From contig JAESUZ010002554.1 of the NCBI GenBank assembly GCA_017311185.1, forward strand, positions 1,116,001-1,180,000: a stretch of 64,000 bases of DNA, read 5' to 3'. Within the stretch, counting starts at the first letter, position 1; every line of letters starts with the position of its first letter. The notes beneath the pieces are model-generated. The model was not told the origin of the DNA and searched no databases. It was given only the letters and a program-made list of their open reading frames with translations. The translations under genes were made by a program, and so were the position numbers. Source of the stretch: Proteles cristata cristata (lineage: Eukaryota; Chordata; Mammalia; Carnivora; Hyaenidae). Below, in pieces: positions 48,034 to 58,834 of the stretch.

Positions 48034-48272
48034 CTTAAAATGACAAGACAAAGAATCTCTAGCGATATTCTGTAACTAAAAATTCTATTCAAATTCCACT
48101 GACTCTTTTCCCCAGGAGCTTCCCACCCCAATGGCTCACGGATCATAAATACTAAGTCATACTTCTATAATTTGAGATCAAAATGTAACATGATCAGGGA
48201 TCTGACCTAAAGGTGGCTGCCTCTAAACAACCATAAGACATCAAACCCAAGAAGAATAAAGCAATTTGCTGT

Positions 48273-48477
48273 GTTTTTTAATGTTTATTTATTTACTTTT
48301 GGGGGGAGGGAGAGGCAGGGAGGGGCAGTGAGAGAGGGAGACACAGAGAATCCCAGCGGAGGCTCCGTGCTGTCAGCGCAGAGCAGAGCACATGGCTCGA
48401 ACTCAGGAACCCTGAGACAGTGACCTGAGCAGAAACTAAGAGTCGGATGTTCAACAACTGAGCCACTCAGGGGCCCC
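48273..48477 (-). mobile_element. CAN SINE in a CCDC34 intron
   Basis: Same sense as the gene. Perfect target duplication AGCAATTTGCTGT at 48260 and 48478. Confidence 0.95.
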
Positions 48478-48747
48478 AGCAATTTGCTGTTTTAAAATAG
48501 AACAGTAATTTATAATAATGTAATAAGTCTTTCATAAAAGTACATTAAAAATATTTAAAACATAAACAATGATAAAGTTTGAACCTGACTGAAAATATAT
48601 CAAAGGCTTATTAATATTTGTCAACCTGAGAAAACCACAATGCATATTGATTTCTGAAACTTACTCATAGTATAGATAAGTAGGGATAGCTTCATTTTAT
48701 GCTAAGATGGTGTCAATTTTCCGTGAGAAACTTTGAACAAAATTTTT

Positions 48748-48969
48748 TATTAAATTTTTCAAAAAAATTTTATTTATTTTTGAGAGAGAGAGAGAAGCAG
48801 AGCATGAGCAGGAAAGGGGCAGCAAGAGAGGGAGACACAGAATCTGAAGCAGCCTCCAGGCTCTGAGCTATGAACACAGAGCCTGACACAGGACTCGAAC
48901 CCATGGACTATGAGATCATGACCTGAACCGAAGTCAGACACTTACCTGACAGAGCCGCCCAGGCACCCC
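48748..48969 (-). mobile_element. CAN SINE in a CCDC34 intron
   Basis: Same sense as the gene; head complement ends GCCGCCCAGGCACCCC. Target duplication not clear. Confidence 0.92.
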
Positions 48970-49054
48970 TTCATGAGCAACTTTTTATACAATATCGTTG
49001 GTATGTATGAACACCAAAGCCATACATTCCAACTGGTCACTTTAATAAAAATAC

Positions 49055-49213
49055 CTTTTCTTTCTTCTTCTTCTCACATTCTTCAGCATTTTTTTTCTTC
49101 AACCATTCCTGATATTTTTCTTTTGCCTTTTCTTGCAAATGTTCTTTTGCCAGCTCCTTTGCTGCTTTTTCCTCCAGTTCTTTATTAATTTTTTGTTCCC
49201 TTTCTTTTCTTTT
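49055..49213 (-). CDS. CCDC34: CCDC34 coding exon, second EW coiled-coil module
   Basis: This 159-base exon encodes 53 residues from KRKEREQKINKE to ECEKKKKEK, in phase 0 at both ends. About two thirds are Lys or Glu, in the i/i+4 pattern of a charged helix. An E-W-L motif lies at residues 36-38 followed by KKKN, parallel to EWVQKKN in the exon before. The acceptor is TTTATTTAAG above 49213 and the donor is GAAAAG followed by GTATTT (GT at 49054-49053). The open frame runs a few codons past both splice sites before stops, so the exon ends are set by the splice signals. The exon is flanked by a 7.8 kb intron upstream and a 1.0 kb intron downstream that holds two SINEs. Confidence 0.93.
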
Positions 49214-49754
49214 CTTAAATAAAAATGAAGGAGTTTTAATTGGAATGTTTATAATTATGTTCATACAAGCAATGAGTGTTACATGAAGTAAGTTTTTAAA
49301 CTTCAGTCATTTTTTAAAATAGGTGGCAACATAGTGGCTGACAATGTGGCTTATGAAAATATGTAACATATCTGCTTAATTTTAGTCTACCAGCTGGGCT
49401 ATAAGTTTCCTGATAACAGTAACAAAGACCTTGCTCACCAAAGTATACTCTGAGCCTGTGACAGTGGTAAGTAAACAGTAAATGGTCAATACAGATTTAT
49501 TGATTAGTGAACAGAAATTAAAACCAGTTAGACTGTCCTGAATTTTGTATTTTTTAATAGATGTTGACCTTCACTCTAAAATAGGAGTGATATACCTACA
49601 TTTCCTGGAGTCTGCCAATATGAACACTTAGGTAAAATCTTCTCCCATCAGTGAGTTACAGAGAACAAAAAAAATAATATTTTGTACCCTTAGATACTGC
49701 TATAAGGGAACATACAGACAAATCTCTAACTATATAATTCTTATAAGTCTTACA

Positions 49755-49985
49755 CAGATCAGAGGTTGGCCATCTATGGCCCCCAAGCTGAATATGGTCC
49801 ACTAGCCACCAATACTCATAAATAAAGTTGTATTCAAACATGGTCATACGAATTTATTTATGTATTTGTTGTCTATTATTGCTTTTGAACCACAATAGCG
49901 AAGTTAAATAGTTACAACAGAGAGTGTATAGTCTGCAAAGCCTAAACTATTTACTGGGCTTTTTACAGAAAACATTGGCCTTTAA
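49755..49985 (+). mobile_element. MER58-like hAT-Charlie element
   Basis: CAGAGGTTGGCCATCTATGG, AATAAAGTTGTATTCAAACA, AAAGCCTAAACTATTTACTG and TTTTTACAGAAAACATTGGC follow this family. The family number is from memory. Confidence 0.75.
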
Positions 49986-50529
49986 CTCAATGTTTTTTTT
50001 TTTCCTTTTTCATTCAGCACACAATTTACCAACACAGCTACATTCTAAATAAGCCAATGACATGGCTAGCTCTCTTTATCAAAGGTTCAGAAAACAACCT
50101 GCAAGGCAATACAAATGCCATATGCACCACCCTTCATGGAGCAAAGAAATACGGACTAGGAAAAAAAATTCTTCCACTAAAAGCATCTTGTAAAATACTC
50201 TAATATAAGCAATTCAATTAACATCCAAATAACAAACATTAGTTACATACAATGTATGTCAAATGCTATGCAGGAAAGGGAGGTCTTAAAAATCAAAGCC
50301 TGAGTCATTCCTCAAGATGCTAAGTGTACTTCTGTCCTGCTGGCCAGACAAGAGATCCAAAAAGGATCTTGCTGAGAATCCAATTTCCACTGAAACAATA
50401 CTGGATTTTAACTACTCTACTGTCAGAAAAGCTACAAGATTAAAAAGGATCTTGTGGTGTATCTGGCTCACTATCTGACTCAGGAGACTCTTCCACACCT
50501 CATCAAGGGGTCATCCAGTCCCTATACTG

Positions 50530-50740
50530 TCTCCAATTATAACAGCTAACATTTATGGAGTGCTGACTCTTCCTGTTACTCTTCTATATACTTTCTACGT
50601 TTGTACTACGTCAATTCTTACAGTGCTTATAGGTAAGCACTATTATGATCTTACCTTACAAACGCGAAACAAAGGTACAAAGAGGGTAAGCCATTTGGCT
50701 AAGGTCACACAGATCATAAAGACACCAAAATGAGTGAATG
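50530..50740 (-). mobile_element. MIR, antisense
   Basis: TAACATTTATGGAGTGCTGA, AGGTAAGCACTATTATGATC and CTAAGGTCACACAGAT follow the MIR complement. Confidence 0.75.
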
Positions 50741-51873
50741 TTGAAAACAATTCTATGTCAATTAATTCCACTAAAATGAAATGTCAAACTCCTTAAAATA
50801 TTCCATTTTCTAAAACTGATTCAAAAAGAAAGAGAGGCTCTAAATAGCCTTCCATCTATCTGTAAAGTAATTCAGAATTTAAAACTTTCCCACAAAGAAA
50901 ACTCAAGCCTTGAATAGCTTCACTGCCAGATTCCATCACACATTTAAGAAAGAAATAATACCAATCATCACACAAATTATTTCAGAAAACAGAAAAAAAG
51001 CAAACATTCAAACTCATTTTAAGAGCCCAGTCGTACTCTGATATCACAACCAGGCATGGAAGTCATTAATATACTATCAGGAATAAACAAGAGAACCGTT
51101 CTCATCATCAAAACATAAAATTCTTAGGGATACATTTAAGTAAAAATGTGTAATACCATTGTACCTTGAAAACTAAGAAATTAAAGATGACCAAAATAAA
51201 TAGGAAGAAAAATCATGTTTACAGATTTAAAATTTGATATTACTAAGATGGCAATTTCCCCCAAGATGACCTATATATTTAATGCAATCCTAACTGTGTC
51301 AGGCATTATAAAGCAAACATGACTGGAGAAATTTATAAGCTGAATTCTAAATTGTATATGGAAAGATGCAGAGTAACTAAGACAATTTTGAAAAATAAGG
51401 AGAAAGATGGAGGTCTTACACTTTTTGATTAAAAGAATTGTAAACTCAAGAATTATAAAGCTTTAGGACAGGCTTGTGTGGTACTGGCATAGGATTAGAA
51501 CAATGGGAGAGAATAGAGTCCAAAAATAGACTGATACTTACACGTTAATTGATTTTAAACCAAAGTGCCAAGGTAATTAAATAGGGAAAAGATGACCTTT
51601 TCAACAAATAGTGTTAGAACAATTTAGCATCCACATGCAAAAAAATTATCCTTGACACTTAACTCTTACCACACATTAAAATTAACTCCAAATAAACATA
51701 TAGATAAAAACTAAGGTTATACAACTTCCTGAAGAAAACAATGGAGGATATTTTTACACCCTTGGTGTTAGGCAAATGTTTCTTAAATAGGATACAAAAA
51801 CCACAAGCTATAAAAAAATAAAATACCAACTTCATGAAAAGTTAAAACTTCTCTTTAAAAAAATACCACTGAG

Positions 51874-51955
51874 AAAAATTAAATGGGAAAAATATTTGCT
51901 ATATTTGCTATATATATACATATATATCTCAAATATTTTTTCCCATTTAATTTTT
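51874..51955. repeat. Inverted duplication (quasi-palindrome) inside L1
   Basis: A 25-base arm at 51874-51898 (begins AAAAATTAAATGGG) is repeated in reverse complement at 51930-51955 (ends CCCATTTAATTTTT) with one extra T. The 31-base spacer is AT-rich. L1 text continues on both sides. Confidence 0.92.
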
Positions 51956-52101
51956 AATATATATATATATGTAACAGAACTTAAAGGAACATATAAAGAA
52001 CTCTTATAACTTATGAATAAGACATACAATCCTTCCACAAAATGGGCAAAAATTTAAGTACAAAACAAAAACAGGACAAGAGATGTCGAAATGGTTGGTA
52101 G

Positions 52102-52486
52102 TGTTATAGACTGAAACTATATAGTGTTTGTGTCCCCCAAAATTCTTATGTTTAAGCTTTAACCCTCTAAGTGACTGTATTTGTGGAGACAGAACCTTTA
52201 AAGAGGTAATGAAGGTGATTAAAATCATAAAGGTAGGGTCCTAATCGAGTAGGACTAATGTCCTTATACGAGGAGAAAGAGACATCAGAGATATTCATGC
52301 AGAGAGAAGGGCATGTGATGGTGTGGAGAGAAGGCATCCATCTTGCAAGTCAGGAGAAACCAAACCTTATTGATAACCTTCATTTTAGACCTCCAGCCTC
52401 CAGAACTGTAAGAAAATAAATTTCTATAGTTTGAGCTATCCACTCTATGGTATTTTGTTATGGCAGCCAAGTAGACTAATATAATA
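52102..52486 (+). mobile_element. MLT1-type solo LTR (ERVL-MaLR) inside L1
   Basis: Starts TGTTATAGACTGAAACTATA and ends near TATGGCAGCCAAGTAGACTA, with AATTCTTATGTTTAAGC, TTTAAAGAGGTAATGAAGG and CCTCCAGAACTGTAAGAAAA in the expected order, including the AATAAA signal. No internal retroviral genes. Confidence 0.88.
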
Positions 52487-52687
52487 AGCTTCTGAAAAGA
52501 TGCTAAATATCGGATCTTAGGGAAATGAAAATGGAAACAATGACACAGCACTACATACTCACTAGAATGACTTAAAATGAAAAAGACTGACAACATCAAG
52601 TTTGGCAAGGATGTGGTGCAACTAGAACTTTTATACAATAGTGGTCAAAATGTAAAATGATACAAGCATATGAAAAAATGACTTCAT

Positions 52688-52896
52688 GGGGCACCTGGGT
52701 AGCTCAGCCAGCTGAGCGTCCGACTTCGGCACAGGTTATGAACTCATGGTTGGTGAGTTCGAGCCCCACATCAGGCTCTGTGCTGGCAGCTCAGAGCCTG
52801 AAGCCTGCTTCGAATTCTGTGTCTCCCTCTCTCTGCTCCTCCCCGACTCATGCTCTGTCTCTCTCTCTCTCAAAAATAAACTTAAAAAAAAAAAAA
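52688..52896 (+). mobile_element. CAN SINE inserted in L1
   Basis: Sense copy beginning GGGGCACCTGGGTAGCTCAG, with CT-rich middle and AAAAATAAAC tail. Confidence 0.93.
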
Positions 52897-52993
52897 GTTT
52901 AGCAATTTATTTTAAACACATACTTACCATACAACCTGGCAATTCAGTTCCTGAGCATTTGCCCAAGAAATGAAAACAAATGTCCACAAAAAC

Positions 52994-53196
52994 TGAGTGT
53001 CTTTGCTGGCTCGGTTGGTTAAGTGTCCAAATTTTGCTTTTGGCTCAGGTCATGATCGCACGGTTTGTGAGTGCAAGTCCTGTATTGGGCTCTGCGCTGA
53101 CAGCATGGAGCCTGCTTGGGATTCTCTCTCTGCCCTCCCCCAGTTGGGCTTTCTCTCTCTCTGTCTCTCAAAATAAATAAACTTAAAAAAAAAAAA
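52994..53196 (+). mobile_element. CAN SINE inserted in L1, 5' end decayed
   Basis: Sense copy missing the usual GGGGCGCCTGGG start (TGAGTGTCTTTGCTGGCTCG instead), otherwise complete to the AAATAAATAAAC tail. Confidence 0.9.
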
Positions 53197-53766
53197 GAGA
53201 CTTGTACATAAATGATCAGATAATTTTATTCATAATACCCCAAAATTGGAAATAACCCAATTTTCCACTTACTAGCAAATGGATGAAAAATCTGTGGTAT
53301 TGCGTAGAATATAATACTTATTGTTGAAATAATAATAAGGCAAAATCAATACCAGGGAATTTTAAAAACAAAAGAGACCCAATGCAAAAGAATATATATT
53401 CTATGATTCCATTTATATGAAATTCTAGAAAAGGTAAATATAATCCAAAGGGACAGAAAGGAGGCTAAAGGTTTCCTTGGAGCTGGGGCCCTTTGGGGGT
53501 GGGTAGCAGAGGCTCATCAAAATTAAGAAAGGTGTATCTTCTTGTATGTAAATTACAGCTCAATGACGTTTCTTTTAAAACATCAAAAAGACTTTCCGTA
53601 GAATTTACACCAGAGAAGAAAGAATGGAATGCCTTTAGTTAGCAAAAGGAGAATAGAGCAGGCTCTCAGAGAGGTGTACTAAGAGAGAGCAGCCAGTTAC
53701 TGAGTGGCTTCAGATTTTCTGGCGTTCCAGTTCTATATCACATAGAGCACAATAATACATCTTCCC

Positions 53767-54000
53767 TTTTTTTTTTTTTTTTTAAATATATTTTTTATTT
53801 ATTTCTAGGAGAGAGAGAGAGAGAGAGACACCGTGAGCAGGGGAGGGTCAGAGAGAGAGGGAGTCACAGGCTGAAACAGGCTCCAGGCTCTGAGCTGGCA
53901 GTCAGCACAGAGCCCGACGCGGGGCCCGAACCCACGAACCGCGAGATCATGACCTAAGCGAAAGTCGGACGCTTAACCGACCAAGCCACCCAGGCGCCCC
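53767..54000 (-). mobile_element. CAN SINE, CTAGAAAT-tail subgroup, very young
   Basis: Same sense as CCDC34. CpGs are almost all kept (GCCCGACGCGGGGCCCGAAC, GAAAGTCGGACGCTTAACCG), with a long T-run at its tail. Among the best preserved copies. Confidence 0.95.
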
Positions 54001-55249
54001 TGGTTCTTCACTTTTTTAAGATGGGGCCCTGAGAGAACCTTTGTTTTTTGTAACTAACAGAAACTAACAAAATAACTGGTTACTTAAAGTTTCTAAATTT
54101 CTATTTTAGTAGTATCTGCCACATCATAAGTGTTAATGCATGAATCATGCCCTGAATAACAAGTGTTATCAATCATACACTTTACTGATCTGACTTAATT
54201 TTTTACATTGAAATATCAGTTCCATGTTTTAAGAATTAAAAGTAACTTTATTTTTAAATAATCTTTTTAAAACAATGAAGGGTAAATAAAGCACTTTTAC
54301 AAAATATGTGATAACACGGTGTAAAAAAATAAATCTAAAAATATGAATTAGTATGGCTGGACAAATTTAAGAGTACCAGCTGAGATAAGCTATTTATTTG
54401 AAAAGGATTTGACAATTTACAGTCATATTAGAAGAAACCAACTTTGCTAATGGATACATAAATTCTTTTTGTCTGATCTTTTGATAGAACACAGTGAAAA
54501 TGACTTAGAGAAAATTACACCACAGATACAGCTAAAATGTGAATGAAGCTAGAGGCAGTGAGGGACCACACACCATGCAATGTAAACAGGGGAGAAAAAA
54601 GCTAGATGCCAGACGGGAAGAGAAGAACCAGGAGAGCAGTCTTTACAAATAGAGGTAAATCTAACTAAGACTGAAGTAGGAAATCTGACAGGTCTGAAAG
54701 AAAAACAAAAAAATTAGAGTAATCAGTTATTCCTTAACTTGAACAAGAGTTCTGCAGAATAAATAAATTTAATTTCTCAGGGCTCATTTCTGAACCATTC
54801 TCATACTTATGGAATCTTGCTTTCAATAACTGGTGATTTATGTTAGGACAAGTCATTTCCCTCCAAAAGAAAAAAAAATTTTTTCTCAAATAACTGGATT
54901 AGATCTACTGACACTAATTAAAATAGAGAATATATCATCTCTCAGCAGTATCTTACATTCTTAGACAAACAACAACTATGTTTGACTGGCATGGTAAAAT
55001 GAGCCTAATGGAGCCAGAAGATAAGAAAAGCTTTTAGAGGAGAGAGCATACTATTTTATACATGTAAAACTGTTTTGTTTTATAGCTATAAACTTCACAA
55101 AATATCACCCAGAGCTCGCAAAGTTCATAAAATTGGGTCAAATAAGAAAAGCAGTACCATTCTAAATATGTAAAAATCACAATAGGAAACAAACAAAAGA
55201 TAAGTATTTTCAAAATTTCTAACTTATGATCCAATATAAGAATGTATTA
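54001..55249. other. Unassigned AT-rich intronic stretch
   Basis: No repeat recognised with confidence, no exon signal. Confidence 0.5.
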
Positions 55250-55540
55250 AAACTGGAAGATGGCAGATGAACACAGGGGAAGGGAAACAAAAGAAAGAGG
55301 AAAGCAAACCATAAGAGACTCTTAACTACAGAGAACGAACTCATGGTTGATGAGGGGGAGGTAGAGGGGACGGGCTAGATGGGTGATGAGCACTGAGAAG
55401 GGCACCTGTTGGGATGAGCACTGCATGTTGTATGTAAGTGATGAGTCACTAAATTCCACTCCTGAAACCAATATTACACTATATACTAACTAACTAGAAT
55501 TTAAATAAAAATCTGAAACAAAAAATAATAAAATAAAGCT
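55250..55540 (+). mobile_element. Carnivore L1 3' UTR fragment
   Basis: AACCATAAGAGACTCTTAAC, GATGGGTGATGAGCACTGAG, CACTAAATTCCACTCCTGAA and ACTAACTAGAATTTAAATAA are the carnivore L1 3' end. Confidence 0.9.
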
Positions 55541-56219
55541 GAAAGATAATAGATTTATTCATACACTCCAGTAACAAATGCTTACTATATTACAAAGCAT
55601 GATGCTAGATCTTATAATGGATTAAAAAGTTATAATATCAAAAATAATTACTATCCTTAAGTGTCTTAAAATGACAAAGAAGTGAAGATATATGCATAAT
55701 ACAAAATAGCAACAAAATATATACATAATAAAAGGCAGTATATGACAAAGTGATATAAATTGAACAAGGATTCAGAGAAGAAAATAATTTCTATTTCAAG
55801 CATGTAACCAGTGAGTGATTCATGTAGGAAACACTTTGAGTTGGAAAATAAAGGGAAAGGTAGAGCGGAGGATATGATGAGATTCCATGTTGATGAAGTA
55901 TAATATATATATATATAAAAAAAAAAGGAAGTGAGAAACATAATGGAAGCTTTCTCAAAACTTCTCATGACTATATATCCCTGCAAAGTGGGGAGCAAGG
56001 TCCAATGCTTGAGATTTCTTTGAAATCTATTGTGTATCTTAAACATAAACAAAAGTTATATTCTACCCCATTAAGTATCTATGCTTGCTTTAATATGAAA
56101 ATAACATTTTTCCTCTCAAAAATTTTCAGTAAAACTAATACTCTAAGAAGATGGGCCATGATTATCCTATATGTGCTCCCAGAAAAATGCTAGTAAGAAG
56201 TAACAGCATAAAAGGAAGG

Positions 56220-56960
56220 GAACCATAGAAGAAAGATACCGCTCAGAGGGCAGAGAGTAGATTTCTAACCAGCCAGGCTGGAATTGTGAAAACATTATTC
56301 AGAGGACAGTAGGGAATCATGAAAATGTATTTTCAATTGGGGAATGACATTTGCTTTTTTAACAAGATCAGTCTGGCAAAGACAGAGAGGATGGATTCAT
56401 TCACTCAACAAACATTTTTGGGCATCTATTATGTGCCAGGCACTAATCTAGCTGCTAGAGAACAGAATAAAAGAGGCAAAAATCTCTGGTCTTACGGAGC
56501 TCACCTCCAGTACTGGGGCATAACCAGTAAGTAGGTTTAAAGACACAATGGGACCAGATAGGAAGAGATCATAAACAGGAGAGTAAAGACTCTACAGGAA
56601 AGGTGGCCGGTGGGGTGGGGTGGGGGGGGGAGGGGGGTCACGAACAAAAGAATAATTCTGATGTGACTGAGCTGACAGTAGTACTCATAACAGAAATCAA
56701 CAGAGAATGGGCACAAGTGGGCTGCTTTAGATTCGCAGGCTCAGAGGTGCCTGCCAAGCTGACAGATGGAAATCCAAGGCTCGGGCAAGTCAGGCCTAGA
56801 GTTACAGACTTCATGACTACCTGAAGGAAGACACAAGGAAGCCACATGAGGGAAAAGGGAGAGAAGTAGAGAACAAAGTGTGGAACACAGTGACTCAATA
56901 AATATCCACGAAGGTAGTGGACAAAAAAAAATCAGGTCAGAGAAGAAAGAAACTGAGAGA
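56220..56960 (-). mobile_element. L2 copies, antisense
   Basis: GGGGAATGACATTTGC and AAGATCAGTCTGGCAAAGAC (56335-56390) are internal L2; ATTCATTCACTCAACAAACA and TATTATGTGCCAGGCACTAA (56396-56450) restart at an L2 3' end, and internal text follows at 56740-56900. At least two fragments in complement. Confidence 0.7.
56602..56638 (+). repeat. G-rich tract
   Basis: Several runs of four or more G separated by single T or A over 37 bases. The transcribed RNA of CCDC34 would carry the C-rich complement; the non-template strand here is the C-rich one. Confidence 0.95.
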
Positions 56961-57052
56961 AAATAACAAAAACCTAGGTTATGAGGAGTAATGAAAAGAA
57001 GACTTTGCAAAAAGAGCAGTCAATATGTGGATGTGCATTTTTTTCTCCCTAC

Positions 57053-57160
57053 CTGTTCATTCTTCTTCTGAACCCATTCCTTGTGCTTTTCTTCAGCAAT
57101 TACCTTCCTTTTTTCACGTTCTTCCATTTTTTTTCTTTTTTCTATCTGTTGATTTAATTC
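57053..57160 (-). CDS. CCDC34: CCDC34 coding exon, first EW coiled-coil module
   Basis: This 108-base exon encodes 36 residues, from ELNQQIEKRKK to HKEWVQKKNEQ. It is almost entirely Glu, Lys, Arg and Gln, as in a long single alpha helix or coiled coil. An E-W-V motif sits at residues 28-30 followed by QKKN, the first of three such modules in consecutive exons. The acceptor is CTGTAG just above 57160 and the donor is CAG followed by GTAGGGAG (GT at 57052-57051). Both ends fall between codons, so the exon is symmetric: skipping it would keep the frame and remove one module. No stop interrupts it. It is short enough to be missed by an ORF scan with a 60-codon cutoff. Confidence 0.92.
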
Positions 57161-58807
57161 CTACAGATTTTTATTCAAACAAAGGCAACATTTAATAAAA
57201 GTATTTGAATCACATATTAAAAACAAGTCTGAGATTAACCAAATTAAACAAGAATATAATTTCCTTTATAAAAAGTACACCATTAGTGACAATAACTTAC
57301 TTTAGTAACTAGTCTATGATGAAAAGAAAGCATTGGTAAAAACTATAAGTCATTTTTTAGAAATGCAAATAATTGCTTGGCAGCAAAACACTAGTTTCTT
57401 AGACTAAACTTCAGCTAAATTACCCTCATTGAAATCAACTTTCCCACACATAAATTCTGGCATCACTGTACGCTTTTGGCAGAAGCTCAAGAGAATTGAA
57501 ACTTTTTTAGTTATAAAAAGCTTCCAGATTCTTAATGCAGATAAAGGACAGGAGTTAAATAATCCCTAAATTAAAATCTTAATTCAGAGTTAAACCAAAA
57601 GAAGAAATGTAGAGAAGTGATTCAATTTTCTTGAAGAAAAAAAATGAATCTAGATTTTTCTTCACTGATTTTATAGCTGCTGGAGTGTAAAACAAAACCA
57701 CATTCATATCCCAGATTATTTAACTGCCTTGCTGTCACTCGAATCTACACGTTTGGGCATTTCCTCAGAAGAAAGAATGTAGAAGGTATGGCCAAATAAA
57801 ACTTCGAGCTGAATGCCACCACTCTGTCACTCATCAGTTAAATTACTGCATTAGTTGAGAATGCTGTTCAAACTAGACTCCTAGGACTCTACTGCCATAA
57901 TTGCTGGTTATTTTTCTTCTCTCTCCTTAGATACTAATAATCAGATACTTTTATACCTCTTTCAGTGGACCTCACTCCTCATCCCCAGCCCTCCCTTTCC
58001 CAAAGACCTACCTACCTGAGCGTGGGTGCTAGTGGGAAGGCCAATTTCTCAACTATCAGACAATTCCAGTGTGTTAAATGAAATGAAGATAAAACTGGAC
58101 ACCAAAGAATATATCTTTTGGACTCTGGAACAACTGGTCTCAGGATACCTGTCTTCCATGACCTCTCATTCTAAAATTCTGCTGCATAGAAAATAGCTGC
58201 CCTCACTCATTCAGAAAGTCTTCCAACTTTTAAACACTATACACCCCTAACCACTCCCAAAAGTAAAATATCCATGCTGATTTTAAAGGGATTCTTCATT
58301 ACCTCTATAGCTGCTATGCCTTGATTTTCCACCTAATACTTTTTTTATGTAGTGCCTACTATAAAGACAGCAAAAACTGAGATACAGATGAAATTTGAGA
58401 TACCTCCAATCTTATGTGAATCTACATACACAAAAGATTAAAGCACCATATTGTGAGGGGCTGCATTTAACAATTCAGAAAGTAGAAAAGAAGGGAAGGG
58501 AAGAAGAAACAACCAGTGTGGACCAGGGTAGTTGGAAATGAGTACCAAAAGAGGGCCAGTGAGGAGATGGCTTGACAAGGGCGGGGAGAATAGAAAATTA
58601 GAGTGTGGTACTAACTAGATAGTAAAAGGTCTTCTGAGACAGGCACAGTAAATTGAACACTACAAAGCAGGAACACATGGGAAAGGAAATGATTCTGAAC
58701 CCTTCAAGGTTGCAGACTGCATCTGAAGGGAGGAGAGCTACTTTGAGGGCGCTGACTCGGAGACTGCCACAGTACAGGAGTTGTGAGGGGAAGAAGGTCT
58801 GAGAAGC

Positions 58808-58834
58808 GTGTGTGTGTGTGTGTGTGTGTGTGTG
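58808..58834. repeat. (GT)n microsatellite, about 13 units
   Basis: Uninterrupted GT dinucleotides in a CCDC34 intron. Confidence 0.97.

Larger units (their letters stand above)
48034..49054 (-). other. CCDC34 intron (1.0 kb) with two same-sense SINEs
   Basis: Bounded by donor GTATTT and acceptor CATTTTAAG. About 43 percent of it is two SINEs (48273-48477 and 48748-48969), both in the same sense as the gene. The remainder is AT-rich without other recognisable content. Confidence 0.88.
50880..53570 (+). mobile_element. L1 LINE, sense on plus, broken by an LTR and two SINEs
   Basis: ORF2 text runs in order: CCAGATTCCATCACACATTT, AACTCATTTTAAGAGCCCAG (50930-51040), TTAATGCAATCCTAACTGTG (51280), TACTGGCATAGGATTAGAAC (51482), AAAATGGGCAAAAATTTAAG (52038), then after the LTR GATGCTAAATATCGGATCTT, and after the SINEs CTATGATTCCATTTATATGA. 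Antisense to CCDC34. Frames are destroyed. Confidence 0.88.
49214..57052 (-). other. CCDC34 intron (about 7.8 kb)
   Basis: The largest intron seen. From high to low coordinate it contains antisense L2 (56220-56960), a G-rich tract (56602), a carnivore L1 3' end (55250), a young SINE (53767), a long L1 broken by an MLT1 LTR and two SINEs (50880-53570), a MIR (50530) and a MER58-like element (49755). 54001-55249 and 55540-56220 hold only AT-rich unassigned sequence. Confidence 0.85.

Noticed and set aside
52285..52638. 117-codon minus-strand ORF as an additional CCDC34 exon
   Set aside because: It overlaps the MLT1 LTR and L1 and its translation does not resemble the coiled coil; flanking exons already join in frame without it.
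55666..56052. 128-codon minus-strand ORF as an exon
   Set aside because: Hydrophobic, Tyr/Phe-rich text from AT-rich intron, no matching splice phase or similarity to CCDC34.
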